48,553 bases of DNA from Clostridium sp. 26_22 (GTDB taxonomy: Bacteria > Bacillota > Clostridia > TANB77 > CAG-508): assembly GCA_001916005.1 (NCBI GenBank), contig MNRP01000052.1:1-48553 (forward strand), given 5' to 3'. Position numbers and translations under genes: made by a program. The stretch's first letter is position 1. Every line of letters starts with the position of its first letter. Shown here one piece after another: positions 15,990-25,589 of this stretch. Below the pieces are notes generated by a model that worked only from the letters and a program-made list of their open reading frames with translations, ran no database searches and was not told where the DNA came from.

Positions 15990-17014
15990 TGAAAGTATCA
16001 GAATTTAATTACAATTTACCAGAAGAATTAATAGCACAAGTACCACTAGAAAAAAGAGATGAATCAAGATTAATGGTTCTAGATAGAGAAAAACAAACAA
16101 TCGAACATAAAGTATTTAAAGATATAATAGATTATCTAGAACCAGGAGATTGTCTAGTTAGAAACAATACAAAAGTTATACCAGCAAGAATTTATGGTAA
16201 AAAAGAAACCGGAGCACATGTTGAATTTTTATTATTAAATAATATTGAAGGAGATATCTGGGAAAGTATTGTTAGACCAGGAAATAAATTACATATTGGA
16301 ACAAAAGTAATATTTGGAGATGGTTTACTAGAAGCAGAAATATTAGATATAATGCCAGGTGGAACAAGAAAAGTTGAATTCCACTATAAGGGAATATTTA
16401 ATGAAATTCTAGACCAAATTGGATTAATGCCATTACCACCATATATTCATGAAGAATTAAAAGATAATGACAGATACCAAACAGTATATGCAAAATACGA
16501 AGGGTCTGCAGCAGCACCAACAGCAGGATTACATTTTACACCTGAACTATTAAAGAAAATAGAAGAAAAAGGTGTAAAAATAGCAAATGTAACATTACAC
16601 GTTGGAATTGGAACTTTTAGACCGGTAAAAGAAGATGATGTAGAAAAACACGAAATGCATTCAGAACATTATTATATAAAAAAAGAAGACTGTGATAAAA
16701 TAAATGAAACAAAGAAAACTGGAAAAAGAGTAATATCAGTTGGAACAACATCATGTAGAGTTCTAGAAACAATAGCAGATGAAAAAACAGGAATGGTAGC
16801 ACCAACTGAAGGTGACACACAAATATTTATTTATCCAGGTTATAAATTTAAATGTATAGATGGATTAATAACAAATTTCCATTTACCACAATCAACATTA
16901 TTAATGCTCGTATCAGCATTAGCAGGAAAAGAATATATAATGGGAGCATATAACGAAGCTGTAAAAGAAAAATATCGTTTCTTTAGTTTCGGAGATGCAA
17001 TGTTTATAAAATAA
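15989..17014 (+). CDS. queA: S-adenosylmethionine:tRNA ribosyltransferase-isomerase
   Basis: Second-to-last step of queuosine synthesis in tRNA: transfers and isomerises the ribosyl moiety of SAM onto 7-aminomethyl-deazaguanine, forming epoxyqueuosine. 341 residues, normal length. Family blocks are FNYNLPEELIAQVPLEKRDESRL at the start, NNTKVIPARIYG, GLHFTPELL with the preceding YEGSAAAPTA, HVGIGTFRPV, TTSCRVLE and NFHLPQSTLLMLVSAL. The ATG overlaps the stop of the upstream metalloprotease (TAATG), so translational coupling is likely. tgt, the earlier enzyme of the same pathway, follows 12 nt downstream. Confidence 0.96.
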   Translation: MKVSEFNYNLPEELIAQVPLEKRDESRLMVLDREKQTIEHKVFKDIIDYLEPGDCLVRNNTKVIPARIYGKKETGAHVEFLLLNNIEGDIWESIVRPGNKLHIGTKVIFGDGLLEAEILDIMPGGTRKVEFHYKGIFNEILDQIGLMPLPPYIHEELKDNDRYQTVYAKYEGSAAAPTAGLHFTPELLKKIEEKGVKIANVTLHVGIGTFRPVKEDDVEKHEMHSEHYYIKKEDCDKINETKKTGKRVISVGTTSCRVLETIADEKTGMVAPTEGDTQIFIYPGYKFKCIDGLITNFHLPQSTLLMLVSALAGKEYIMGAYNEAVKEKYRFFSFGDAMFIK

Positions 17015-17026
17015 TAGGAGGAAAAA

Positions 17027-18151
17027 ATGAAACCAGCAGTAACATACGAATTACTACACACCTGTAAACAAACAGGAGCGAGAAGAGGAGTTATACATAC
17101 ACCACACGGAGATATACAAACACCAATATTTATGCCAGTTGGGACACAAGCAACTGTAAAATCAATGACACCAGAAGAATTAAAAGAAGAAGTACAAGCC
17201 CAAATAATCTTGTCAAATACATATCATTTATATTTAAGACCAGGACAAGATATAGTAAAAGAAGCGGGCGGACTTCACAAATTTATGAATTGGGACAGAC
17301 CAATTTTAACAGATAGTGGTGGATTTCAAGTTTTCAGTCTAGGAGACTTACGAACAATTTCAGAAGAAGGGGTTGAATTTAAATCACATTTAGACGGAAG
17401 CAGACATTTCTTCTCACCAGAATCAGTAATGAAAACAGAAGAAGATTTAGGAGCAGATATCATAATGGCCTTTGATGAATGTTGTCCATATCCATCAACA
17501 TATGAATATACAAAAAATTCAATGGAAAGAACAACAAGATGGGCGCAAAGATGTAAAGACGCACATATAACAGAAAATCAAGCCTTATTTGGAATAATAC
17601 AAGGAGGATTTTTCAAAGACTTAAGAGATAAAAGTTTAGAAGATTTAGTGAAATTAGATTTACCAGGTTATGCCATAGGGGGAATAAGTGTAGGAGAGCC
17701 AAAAGAAGAATTTTTGGATATATTACGATATACAGCACCAAAAATGCCAGAAAACAAACCAAGATATCTAATGGGAGTAGGAACACCAGACTATTTAATA
17801 GAAGCAGCTATCGCAGGAATAGATATGTGTGACTGTGTACTACCAACAAGAATAGCGAGAAATGGAACAGCAATGACATCACATGGAAAAGTAGTAGTAA
17901 GAAATGCAACATATGAAAGAGATTGGGGACCATTAGATCCAGAATGTGATTGTTATACTTGTAGAAATTATACAAGAGCATATATAAGACATTTAGTAAA
18001 AGCTAACGAAATATTAGGAGTAAGATTATTATCAATTCATAACTTAAGATTCTTGACTAAATTAATGGAAAGAGTTAGAATAGAAATAGAAAATGATAAT
18101 TTATTAACATTTAAAAATGAATTTTACGAAAAATATGGATACACTAAATAA
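17027..18151 (+). CDS. tgt: tRNA-guanine transglycosylase
   Basis: Exchanges guanine 34 of GUN-anticodon tRNAs for preQ1 in the queuosine pathway. 374 residues. The substrate Asp lies in LTDSGGFQVFSLG (about residue 93), the nucleophilic Asp in MCDCVLPTRIARNG (about residue 266), and the zinc ligands in CDCYTC (about 305-310) with the downstream RHLVK..IHNLRF block. AGGAGG lies close before the ATG. It forms a queA-tgt operon, and the next gene (WG-repeat protein) starts 18 nt after it. Confidence 0.97.
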   Translation: MKPAVTYELLHTCKQTGARRGVIHTPHGDIQTPIFMPVGTQATVKSMTPEELKEEVQAQIILSNTYHLYLRPGQDIVKEAGGLHKFMNWDRPILTDSGGFQVFSLGDLRTISEEGVEFKSHLDGSRHFFSPESVMKTEEDLGADIIMAFDECCPYPSTYEYTKNSMERTTRWAQRCKDAHITENQALFGIIQGGFFKDLRDKSLEDLVKLDLPGYAIGGISVGEPKEEFLDILRYTAPKMPENKPRYLMGVGTPDYLIEAAIAGIDMCDCVLPTRIARNGTAMTSHGKVVVRNATYERDWGPLDPECDCYTCRNYTRAYIRHLVKANEILGVRLLSIHNLRFLTKLMERVRIEIENDNLLTFKNEFYEKYGYTK

Positions 18152-18169
18152 TTTTAAAGGGGGATACTA

Positions 18170-19660
18170 ATGAACTTAATAGATGAGAACTTTGAAGAAA
18201 AAAAAATAAAAGAAGATAAAAATAAAAAAATAGCTAAAATAATACTGATTTTGATGGGAGTAATATTAGTAGTTATAATTGGATTAATAGGTGCAATGGC
18301 TTATATAAAAAGCAGCGAACTACAAGTTTATTTGAATGGTTCAGCAAATCCTAAAATAAAAGAAATGATGGTAATAGAAGATGATGGTACAATATATTTT
18401 CCAATAAAAGAAATAGCATCATACCTTGGTTATAAAAGCTATAATGGAGAATACTCTGATAAATCAGAAGATAAAAACAAATGCTATGTGCAATGTAATG
18501 ATGAAGTTGCAAACTTTACATTAAATTCTAAAAAAATATATAAACTAACAACAACACGAAATAATTCAAATTATGAATATTATTATACAGACAAACCAGT
18601 AAAGGCAATTAATGGTAAATTATATGCAACATCAGATGGAATAGAAAAAGCATTTAATGTATCATTCTCATTCAATGATAAGACAAATAAAGGTTATATA
18701 TATACAATGCCATACTTAATAGAAACATATACATCAAAAATACTAGATTATGGTTACTCAAAAATAGATGAAAACTTTACAAATCAAAAATCAGTTTTAA
18801 ATAGCATGTTAATAGTATATAAAGAAGATGACAAATCATATGGTGTAATAGACTTAAAGGGAAATGCAGTAATAGAAGCAAAATATGATGGAATAACCTT
18901 CTTACCAAATACAGGTGATTTTTTAGTAAAAAGTAATAATAAAGTAGGAACTATATCTGAAAAAAGAGAAACAAAAATACCAATAAATTATGATAGCTTA
19001 GAATTAATTGATAGTGACTTAGCATTATATCTAGCAAAAAAAGATAATAAATATGGAATAATAGATTCTAGAGGAAACGTAAAAATTTATATAGAATATG
19101 ATGAAATTGGAATAGATAATACAAAATTTCAAAAAAATGATATAAAAAATAAATACTTGATAGCAAATGGTCTAATTCCAGTAAGAAAAGATAAAACTTG
19201 GGCATTATTTGATAAAAATGGAAACCAATTAACAGATTTCGAGTACGATAGCTTTGGTTATATTGCATCAAGTAACAAAGATGCTATAAACTTATTAGTA
19301 ATTCCAGATTATGACGTAATAGTAGCTTGTAAAAATAAAAAATATACATTAATTAATTCATCAGGAAAAACAATATTTGCAGCATTAGTTGATGATATAT
19401 ATATGACAATTAGTTCAGGACAAAAACATTATTATATGAACTTTAATGACAGAACAGAAGATGTTGAAACAGTTTTAGATGTTTATAATGTAAAAAAATC
19501 TAATAATAGCAATTCAAATAATAACTCAAATACAAATTCAAATAGTTCAACATCAAATGACAATAATATAAATAACACAATAGATAACAATTCAAATAAT
19601 GATAGAAAAAGCTCAGATACTGAAAGTCAACAAACAGATAGTGAACAAGATGATCAATAA
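18170..19660 (+). CDS. Membrane-anchored WG-repeat protein
   Basis: 496 residues of unknown role. Residues 1-20 are charged, 21-46 form a membrane segment, and the rest should face outside. A region with IYFPIKEIASYLGY (about 80-93) resembles the copper-amine-oxidase-N/stalk type of cell-wall protein. From about 220, WG-type repeats follow: YGVIDLKGNAVIEAKYD, YGIIDSRGNVKIYIEYD, WALFDKNGNQL..EYDSFG, YTLINSSGK. The last ~55 residues are a low-complexity Asn/Ser/Asp tail. It sits between tgt and spoIIP with AAAGGGGG before the ATG. A surface or spore-envelope role is possible but not shown. Confidence 0.85.
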   Translation: MNLIDENFEEKKIKEDKNKKIAKIILILMGVILVVIIGLIGAMAYIKSSELQVYLNGSANPKIKEMMVIEDDGTIYFPIKEIASYLGYKSYNGEYSDKSEDKNKCYVQCNDEVANFTLNSKKIYKLTTTRNNSNYEYYYTDKPVKAINGKLYATSDGIEKAFNVSFSFNDKTNKGYIYTMPYLIETYTSKILDYGYSKIDENFTNQKSVLNSMLIVYKEDDKSYGVIDLKGNAVIEAKYDGITFLPNTGDFLVKSNNKVGTISEKRETKIPINYDSLELIDSDLALYLAKKDNKYGIIDSRGNVKIYIEYDEIGIDNTKFQKNDIKNKYLIANGLIPVRKDKTWALFDKNGNQLTDFEYDSFGYIASSNKDAINLLVIPDYDVIVACKNKKYTLINSSGKTIFAALVDDIYMTISSGQKHYYMNFNDRTEDVETVLDVYNVKKSNNSNSNNNSNTNSNSSTSNDNNINNTIDNNSNNDRKSSDTESQQTDSEQDDQ

Positions 19661-19731
19661 TTAAATAGTAATATTTTTAATACAAAATGAATAATAATAT
19701 ATATAGTAAACTTAGGACAAGGAGAATATAT

Positions 19732-20889
19732 ATGTTTAATGTTACTGTATTAAAAATAGGAGATATAATAAAATATCTTGTAGGAATATCAATAATAGTA
19801 ATGTTAATGGTATTTACTGCAAGATATTTTTCATCTACAAAAGAAAATAAAAATACTAAAAATTTTAAAATTTTACAAGCAAATAGCTTAACAAAATGTA
19901 TGGAACAAGAAATACCAGCAATGGCTAGTGTAAATAGTGAAAATGATACGCAAGAACAAAATGAAACATCAAAAAATAATTATTTAGAACAATTTTTACA
20001 AACAGAAATAAGCAGTATAAAGGGAATACAAGAAGCGGAAGAAAAAGTAGAAGTTGAAGATAAAAATAAAAATCAAAACGAAACTACGCAAAACGCTGAA
20101 ACAAGAAATGATGTCCAATTAGCACAAAGCACTAACACACAAACAGAAGTAGTAACTCCAAATCCAATTTCGGAAAATTATAATGTTCAATATGGAAATG
20201 TAAAGATAAAAAATCAAACTACATACAATTTAACAGAAGATATATTAAAACCAGACATAAAAATAGACAATAAAAATATAGTAATATTTCATACCCACAG
20301 TTGTGAAAGTTACACCTCAAGCGAAAAATACCAATACACACAAACTGGAAATTTTAGAACAACAGATTTAAAATATACAGTAACACAAGTTGGAAGTGAA
20401 TTAGAAAATTATTTAAAGAAATATAATTTAAATGTAGTACATGATACATCTTATCATGATTACCCATCATATACAGGTTCATATACACGTTCACTAAAAA
20501 CAGTAGAAAATATATTACAAACAACACCATCAGACATAATAATAGATTTACATAGAGATGCTATTGGCTCAAGAGCAGATTATGCGCCAACAGTAAAAAT
20601 AGGGGACGATTATGCTGCACAAATAATGTTTGTAATAGGAACAAATGAAGGAGGTTTATATCACCCTAATTGGAATCAAAATTTAAAATTTGCAGTAAAG
20701 GTACAACAAAAAGCAGAAGAGATATATCCTGGATTATTTAAGCCAATGATGGTTACAAAATCTAGATATAACCAACATACTGGAAAATATGCTAACATTA
20801 TGGAAGTTGGAGCTACTGGAAATACGTTAGAACAATGTTTAACTAGTATGAAATATTTATCTGCTGTGCTTAATGAAGTTATGAAATAG
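19732..20889 (+). CDS. spoIIP: Stage II sporulation protein P (SpoIIP)
   Basis: Peptidoglycan amidase/endopeptidase that, with SpoIID and SpoIIM, removes septal wall and drives engulfment of the forespore. 385 residues: an N-terminal membrane anchor (about 10-31), a low-complexity Gln/Asn/Glu linker (to about 175), then the catalytic domain with FHTHSCESY (about 200), DLHRDAIGS (about 282), NQHTGKYANI and EVGATGNTLEQ, which contain the metal ligands of the family. ATG 19732 has AAGGAG 7 nt upstream; an earlier in-frame ATG at 19687 lacks a ribosome site. The MITE-like palindrome begins 13 nt after the stop. Confidence 0.93.
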   Translation: MFNVTVLKIGDIIKYLVGISIIVMLMVFTARYFSSTKENKNTKNFKILQANSLTKCMEQEIPAMASVNSENDTQEQNETSKNNYLEQFLQTEISSIKGIQEAEEKVEVEDKNKNQNETTQNAETRNDVQLAQSTNTQTEVVTPNPISENYNVQYGNVKIKNQTTYNLTEDILKPDIKIDNKNIVIFHTHSCESYTSSEKYQYTQTGNFRTTDLKYTVTQVGSELENYLKKYNLNVVHDTSYHDYPSYTGSYTRSLKTVENILQTTPSDIIIDLHRDAIGSRADYAPTVKIGDDYAAQIMFVIGTNEGGLYHPNWNQNLKFAVKVQQKAEEIYPGLFKPMMVTKSRYNQHTGKYANIMEVGATGNTLEQCLTSMKYLSAVLNEVMK

Positions 20890-20902
20890 AAAATATAATT
20901 TT

Positions 20903-21151
20903 AATAAAAATGGGGGTTGGATATAGCTCTGATGTTAACCTATGCTATAATACTTTTTCTTCGGCTCATTGCATAATTTAAGAAATTCTAAATTAATTTT
21001 TTGGCACCCTTTCACTTAGTCCTCGCTGACGCTCGACGCGAACATTTTCCAAAAAATTAATTAAGATTTTCTAAAATTATTTCAATCGCACTCAAAGAAA
21101 GTATTATAGCATAGGTTAACATCAGAGCTATATCCAACCCCCATTTTTATT
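20903..21151. mobile_element. MITE-like palindromic element
   Basis: A 249-bp near-palindrome. The outer 54 bp of each end (20903-20956 and 21098-21151) are perfect inverted copies, both starting AATAAAAATGGGGG. Inward the match is partial and resumes at TTAATTTTTTGG, around a short G+C-rich centre (near 21020-21045, with CGCTGACGCTCG). There is no coding frame of note, and target-site duplications are not clear. Alternatives are a very large regulatory hairpin or a bidirectional terminator for spoIIP. The transcript would fold into one long stem. Confidence 0.65.
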
Positions 21152-21172
21152 GAAAAAGTTTTTTAAAATATA

Positions 21173-21201
21173 TTGACAAAAATTCTAATAAATAGTATCA
21201 T
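21173..21201 (+). promoter_or_regulatory. Promoter of the metal-efflux unit
   Basis: TTGACA at 21173-21178, a 17-nt spacer and TATCAT at 21196-21201. It begins 22 nt after the palindromic element and is followed directly by the operator-like repeat. Confidence 0.7.
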
Positions 21202-21209
21202 AAATTTAC

Positions 21210-21229
21210 ATATGAACATATAATCATAT
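21210..21229 (+). promoter_or_regulatory. ArsR/SmtB-family operator
   Basis: ATATGA-N8-TCATAT (with ATATGAACA on the left) resembles the 12-2-12-type operators of CadC/CzrA/SmtB repressors and sits at the expected transcription start, so the metal-free repressor would block initiation. Confidence 0.6.
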
Positions 21230-21254
21230 AAACAGATAAAAGGAGAAAAAATAA

Positions 21255-21608
21255 ATGGAAGATAATTTATTAGAATGCACTGTTATACACGAAGAAACAG
21301 TTAAAAAAATCAAACAAAAAATGCCAGAAGATGGCTATATATATGACTTAGCAGAATTATTTAAAGTATTTGCAGATTCAACAAGAATGAAAGTTATTTA
21401 TGCATTATTAGAAGATGAATTATGTGTATGTGACATAGCAAATATAGTAGGAACAACTCAATCAGCAATATCACATCAATTAAGAATTTTAAAACAAGCT
21501 AAATTAGTAAAGTTCAGAAAAGAAGGAAAAGTTGTTTTCTATAGTTTAGATGATGACCATATCCACGAAATAGTTAAGAAAGGATGTGAACATATTGAAG
21601 AGTTATAA
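21255..21608 (+). CDS. ArsR/SmtB-family metal-sensing repressor (CadC/CzrA-like)
   Basis: 117-residue winged-helix repressor. ELFKVFADSTRMKVIYALL opens the HTH fold; ELCVCDIA (about residues 56-63) matches the CadC-type alpha-3 metal motif ELCVCD. TTQSAISHQLRILKQAKLV is the recognition helix. DDDHIHEIVKKGCEH at the C-terminus carries the Asp/His pattern of the alpha-5 site of CzrA/SmtB. Sensing of Zn, Cd or Pb is inferred from these motifs and from the neighbouring P-type ATPase. It overlaps that gene by 23 nt. A promoter and operator lie directly upstream, so autoregulation is likely. Confidence 0.9.
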   Translation: MEDNLLECTVIHEETVKKIKQKMPEDGYIYDLAELFKVFADSTRMKVIYALLEDELCVCDIANIVGTTQSAISHQLRILKQAKLVKFRKEGKVVFYSLDDDHIHEIVKKGCEHIEEL

Positions 21609-23670
21609 ATATACACTAGAGGGGTTAGATTGTGCAAATTGTGCAAAGAAAATTGAAGATGAAATAGCAAAAACAAAAGGTTATGAAGATGTAGTAGTTA
21701 ATTTTTCTACTTTAAAATTAACATTCAAATCAGATAATCCAAATGCAAAAAAAGAAGTAACTGAAATTGTAAAAAAATTAGAACCAGATGTAGAAGTTCT
21801 AGATGATGGAGAGAAAAAACAAGAAAAAGAAGAACATAATGATTCAGATATAGCTAGAATTGTTATAGGAATTGCAATATATTTAATAGCTTTAATTGGA
21901 AATTTAGGAACAATTATAACTAATATATTAACAATAATTTCCTTTGTAGTATTATTATACAAAACAGCAAAAAAAGCTTGGAAACAAGTTACTAAAAATA
22001 AAGTTTTAGATGAAAATACTTTGATTGTAATATCTGCAATAGGGGCATATTTTGTAGGAAAAATATCAGAAGGAATAATGGTAATTACTCTATACGAAAT
22101 AGGAAAAATATTAGAATCAAAAGCAGTAAACAAAACAAGAAAATCAATATCAGATTTAATGAATATAAAACCAGAATACGCAAACTTAAAAATCAATGAA
22201 GAAATCAAAAAAGTAAATCCAGAAGAAGTAAAAATAGGCGATATTATAATGGTAAAAACAGGAGAAAAAATACCATTAGATGGAGTTGTAATAAGTGGAG
22301 ATGCACAAGTTGATAATTCAGCATTAACTGGAGAAAGCAAATTAGTAAATGTTACAAAAAATAGCAAAGTATTATCAGGAAGTATAAATGTAAATGGATT
22401 AATAGAAGTAAAAGTAGAGCAAACATATGAAAATGGTACAGTAAGTCAAATCTTAAATTTAGTTGAAAATGCAACAGACAAAAAAGCAAAAACAGAAACT
22501 TTTGTATCAAAAGCTGCAAAAATTTATACACCAGTAATAATAGGATTAGCATTATTAGTAGCAATATTTATGCCACTTGTAGTTGCTAATGTAACATACA
22601 AAGAAAGTATATACAAAGCATTAATATTCTTGGTAATTTCATGCCCATGTTCAATAGCAATATCAGTTCCATTAAGTTATTTTTCTGGAATAGGTAAAGC
22701 ATCTAAAAAAGGAATATTAATAAAAGGTAGTGACTACTTAGATGGAATAAAAGACATAAAAGAAATAATTTTTGATAAAACAGGAACAATAACAACAGGA
22801 AATTTCAAAGTTTCAGAAATACATTCTTTAGATGAAAAATACTCAGAAGATGAAATTTTAGAATATTTTGCAAGAGGGGAAAAACTTTCTAACCATCCTA
22901 TAGCAAAATCAATTTTAAATAAATATGAAGAAAACCAAAACAAAAAAGAATTAAACGTAAATGATGTTGAAAACTTTGAAGAAGTTTCAGGAAAAGGATT
23001 AAAATACACATACAATAACAAAAATATCAAAATAGGAAATTCAAGCTTTACAGGAGCTAAAACAGAGAATATTGTAGGAACAGTATTATATCTAAACATA
23101 GATGATCAAGTAGTAGGAAGCATTGTTTTAAGTGATGAAATAAAACCAAAAACAAAAGAAACAATGGAAAGACTACATAAACTAGGAATAAAAACCAAAA
23201 TGTTTACTGGAGATAAAAAAGAAATAGCAGAAAAAATAGCAAAACAAGTTGGAATTCAAGCTGTAAAAGCAGAAATGTTACCACAAGATAAATACAATGA
23301 ATTAGACAAAATAATAGAACAAAGAGAAGAAAATAAAAAGGTTGCATTTGTCGGAGATGGAATAAATGATAGCCCTGTATTAGCAAGAGCAGATATAGGG
23401 ATATCAATGGGAGGAATTGGTTCAAGTTCAGCAATAGAAGCATCAGATGTTGTTATAATGACAGATGAGTTAAATAAAATAGTTGATGGAATTGAAATTT
23501 CCAAAAAAACAAATAAAATAATAATTCAAAACTTGATATTTGCAATAGGTGTAAAAATATTAACATTATTATTAAGTCTATTTGGAATAGCAGATATGTG
23601 GCAAGCTGTATTTGCAGATGTTGGTACAACTTTGATAACAATATTTAATACACTTAGAATATTAAAATAA
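21586..23670 (+). CDS. cadA: Zn/Cd/Pb-transporting P1B-type ATPase
   Basis: Membrane pump exporting divalent soft metals. 694 residues: an N-terminal heavy-metal-associated domain with DCANC (CxxC, about residues 15-19), a short Asp/Glu/His stretch, membrane pairs, the actuator motif ALTGES (about 246), the intramembrane SCPCSIAIS (CPC, about 352-360) typical of the Zn/Cd/Pb subgroup, the phosphorylation motif DKTGTIT (about 397), HP in SNHPIA, and GDGINDSPVLA in the hinge. The start is uncertain (GTG 21586 or TTG 21595); both overlap the repressor gene, which implies translational coupling. A terminator follows. Confidence 0.93.
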   Translation: MNILKSYKYTLEGLDCANCAKKIEDEIAKTKGYEDVVVNFSTLKLTFKSDNPNAKKEVTEIVKKLEPDVEVLDDGEKKQEKEEHNDSDIARIVIGIAIYLIALIGNLGTIITNILTIISFVVLLYKTAKKAWKQVTKNKVLDENTLIVISAIGAYFVGKISEGIMVITLYEIGKILESKAVNKTRKSISDLMNIKPEYANLKINEEIKKVNPEEVKIGDIIMVKTGEKIPLDGVVISGDAQVDNSALTGESKLVNVTKNSKVLSGSINVNGLIEVKVEQTYENGTVSQILNLVENATDKKAKTETFVSKAAKIYTPVIIGLALLVAIFMPLVVANVTYKESIYKALIFLVISCPCSIAISVPLSYFSGIGKASKKGILIKGSDYLDGIKDIKEIIFDKTGTITTGNFKVSEIHSLDEKYSEDEILEYFARGEKLSNHPIAKSILNKYEENQNKKELNVNDVENFEEVSGKGLKYTYNNKNIKIGNSSFTGAKTENIVGTVLYLNIDDQVVGSIVLSDEIKPKTKETMERLHKLGIKTKMFTGDKKEIAEKIAKQVGIQAVKAEMLPQDKYNELDKIIEQREENKKVAFVGDGINDSPVLARADIGISMGGIGSSSAIEASDVVIMTDELNKIVDGIEISKKTNKIIIQNLIFAIGVKILTLLLSLFGIADMWQAVFADVGTTLITIFNTLRILK

Positions 23671-23676
23671 ATAAAA

Positions 23677-23719
23677 ACGGCACATTGCTTCAAACCAAGC
23701 AAATATGCCGTCTTATTTT
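23677..23719 (+). terminator. Terminator of the metal-efflux unit
   Basis: ACGGCA..TTGCTT and AAGCAA..TGCCGT form a two-part stem followed by a T-rich run. Confidence 0.8.
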
Positions 23720-23815
23720 ATTCAAAACAAAAAAATACAAAAAATAATAAAAAACAGTTTTCCAATTTCAAAAAATATGATATAGTATAAAAAAACAAAA
23801 GAAAGGGCAGATAAA

Positions 23816-25504
23816 ATGAAACATTCAAAAACAGAAAAAAGAAAATTAGATAAAAAGAAAGTAACAAAAGCACTGATAATAGTGCTTGCAATAATCATAA
23901 TAGGAGTTATACTATATCAAATAAATAACAATATTGTATTTGATAAAAACAAAAATATAAACTTAGTAATAAACAATAAAAACATAACATCAAACCTAAA
24001 AAAAGATATATTTATTCAAGATGATGAAATATATATATCAAAACAAGACTTAGGGAACTTCTTCGATAAATATATTTACGAAGATACACAAAATAATCAA
24101 ATAATAACAACATATGATACAAAAATTGCAGCCATTAGCTTAGATGAAAATAAAATAAGCATTAATGGTGTAAGTAAAAAAACATATGCACAAACGATAA
24201 AAAAAGACGACGCAATTTATTTACCAATAAAAGAACTTGAAGATGTTTATGGAATAGAGATTTCTTATATAGAAAATTCAAAAGTAATAACAATAGACTC
24301 AACATCAAAAGAACAAAAGAAAGCAATAGTAACAAAAAATTTACCAGTAAAATCTACAAAAAAATTTATAGCAAAAACAGTTGATAAAATAAAAAAAGGA
24401 AGCTATGTAGTTGTAATTTCTGAAGACAAGGGTTATACAAAAATCAGAACAGAAAATGGAAAACTTGGATATATAAAATCTAAATACTTAGCAAATGAAG
24501 TAACTGTTAGAGAAAATATGGAAGAAACAAAACAAATTGAGGGAAAAGTAAATTTAGTTTGGGATTATTATTCAACAGTTGCTAATGCACCAGATAGAAC
24601 TGGAACTACAATAGATGGAATAAATGTAGTTTCACCAGCATTTTTCCATTTAAATAAAAATGGAGAATTAGAAGAAAATGTAGGAGAAGCAGGAAAAAAA
24701 TATATTGAATGGGCACATAACAACGGATATAAAGTATGGCCAATGGTTCAAAATTCAGAAGCTGGTTCAATAAATGTAACATCAAACATAATGAATGACT
24801 ACAATAAAAGACAAGAATTAATTTCACAAATAATTGTATATTGTGTAAAATACAAATTAGATGGTGTAAATATAGACTTTGAAAATATGAAACAAGAAGA
24901 TAAAAATATGTATTCAAGATTTATAATTGAATTAGAACCAAGATTAAAAGAAATAGGAATGACATTATCAGTAGATGTAACAGCACCAGATGGTTCAGAG
25001 ACATGGTCAATGTGTTTTGATAGAAATGTAATTGGAGATGTTGCAGATTATATCGTATTTATGGCATATGATGAATATGGCGCATCAAGCAATAAAGCTG
25101 GAACAACAGCAGGTTATGATTGGGTAGAATTAGGAATAAAAAAATTCATCGAAACAGAAGAAATAAAAGAAGAAAAAATCATCCTTGCAATTCCACTATA
25201 TACAAGAGTTTGGACAGAAGATAGTTCAGGAAAAATAACAAGCAAAAATACAGTTTCAATGAAAAACACATATAGCGTTATTCCAAATGGAGTAGAAAAA
25301 CAATGGAATGACAACTTAAAACAATACTATGTTGAATATAAAGATGGAAACAATACAAAGAAAATTTGGATTGAAGATGAAACATCATTAAAAGAAAAAA
25401 TAAGCTTAATAAAGAAATATAAATTAGGTGGAGTAGCATCATGGCAAAAAGGAATGGAAACAGACAATTTCTGGGAATTTCTAAAAAATGAAATACAAGA
25501 CTAA
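23816..25504 (+). CDS. Membrane-anchored GH18 family glycosidase (cell-wall/spore hydrolase-like)
   Basis: 562 residues. A basic N-terminus and one membrane segment (about 19-38) anchor the protein outside the cell. Next come a copper-amine-oxidase-N-like stalk (about 45-165, IYLPIKELEDVYG), an SH3-type domain (about 170-225, KIKKGSYVVVISEDKGYTKI) and a C-terminal GH18 barrel. The catalytic motif is seen as LDGVNIDFEN (DxxxDxE pattern, about 344-353), with MAYDEYG and VASWQKGM as later barrel strands. Related proteins (YaaH/SleL-type) cleave N-acetylglucosamine bonds in spore cortex or chitin-like polymers; the substrate here is inferred. It is a single gene upstream of sigH. Confidence 0.88.
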   Translation: MKHSKTEKRKLDKKKVTKALIIVLAIIIIGVILYQINNNIVFDKNKNINLVINNKNITSNLKKDIFIQDDEIYISKQDLGNFFDKYIYEDTQNNQIITTYDTKIAAISLDENKISINGVSKKTYAQTIKKDDAIYLPIKELEDVYGIEISYIENSKVITIDSTSKEQKKAIVTKNLPVKSTKKFIAKTVDKIKKGSYVVVISEDKGYTKIRTENGKLGYIKSKYLANEVTVRENMEETKQIEGKVNLVWDYYSTVANAPDRTGTTIDGINVVSPAFFHLNKNGELEENVGEAGKKYIEWAHNNGYKVWPMVQNSEAGSINVTSNIMNDYNKRQELISQIIVYCVKYKLDGVNIDFENMKQEDKNMYSRFIIELEPRLKEIGMTLSVDVTAPDGSETWSMCFDRNVIGDVADYIVFMAYDEYGASSNKAGTTAGYDWVELGIKKFIETEEIKEEKIILAIPLYTRVWTEDSSGKITSKNTVSMKNTYSVIPNGVEKQWNDNLKQYYVEYKDGNNTKKIWIEDETSLKEKISLIKKYKLGGVASWQKGMETDNFWEFLKNEIQD

Positions 25505-25532
25505 AATAATTTTGTAAAATATGCAAAAACAC

Positions 25533-25562
25533 TTGACTTTCTAAGCTTTACAAATATATAAT
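25533..25562 (+). promoter_or_regulatory. Sigma-A promoter of sigH
   Basis: TTGACT at 25533-25538, an 18-nt spacer and TATAAT at 25557-25562. Confidence 0.65.
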
Positions 25563-25589
25563 ATCAAAAAGAATGCTTGTGGAGGTATT

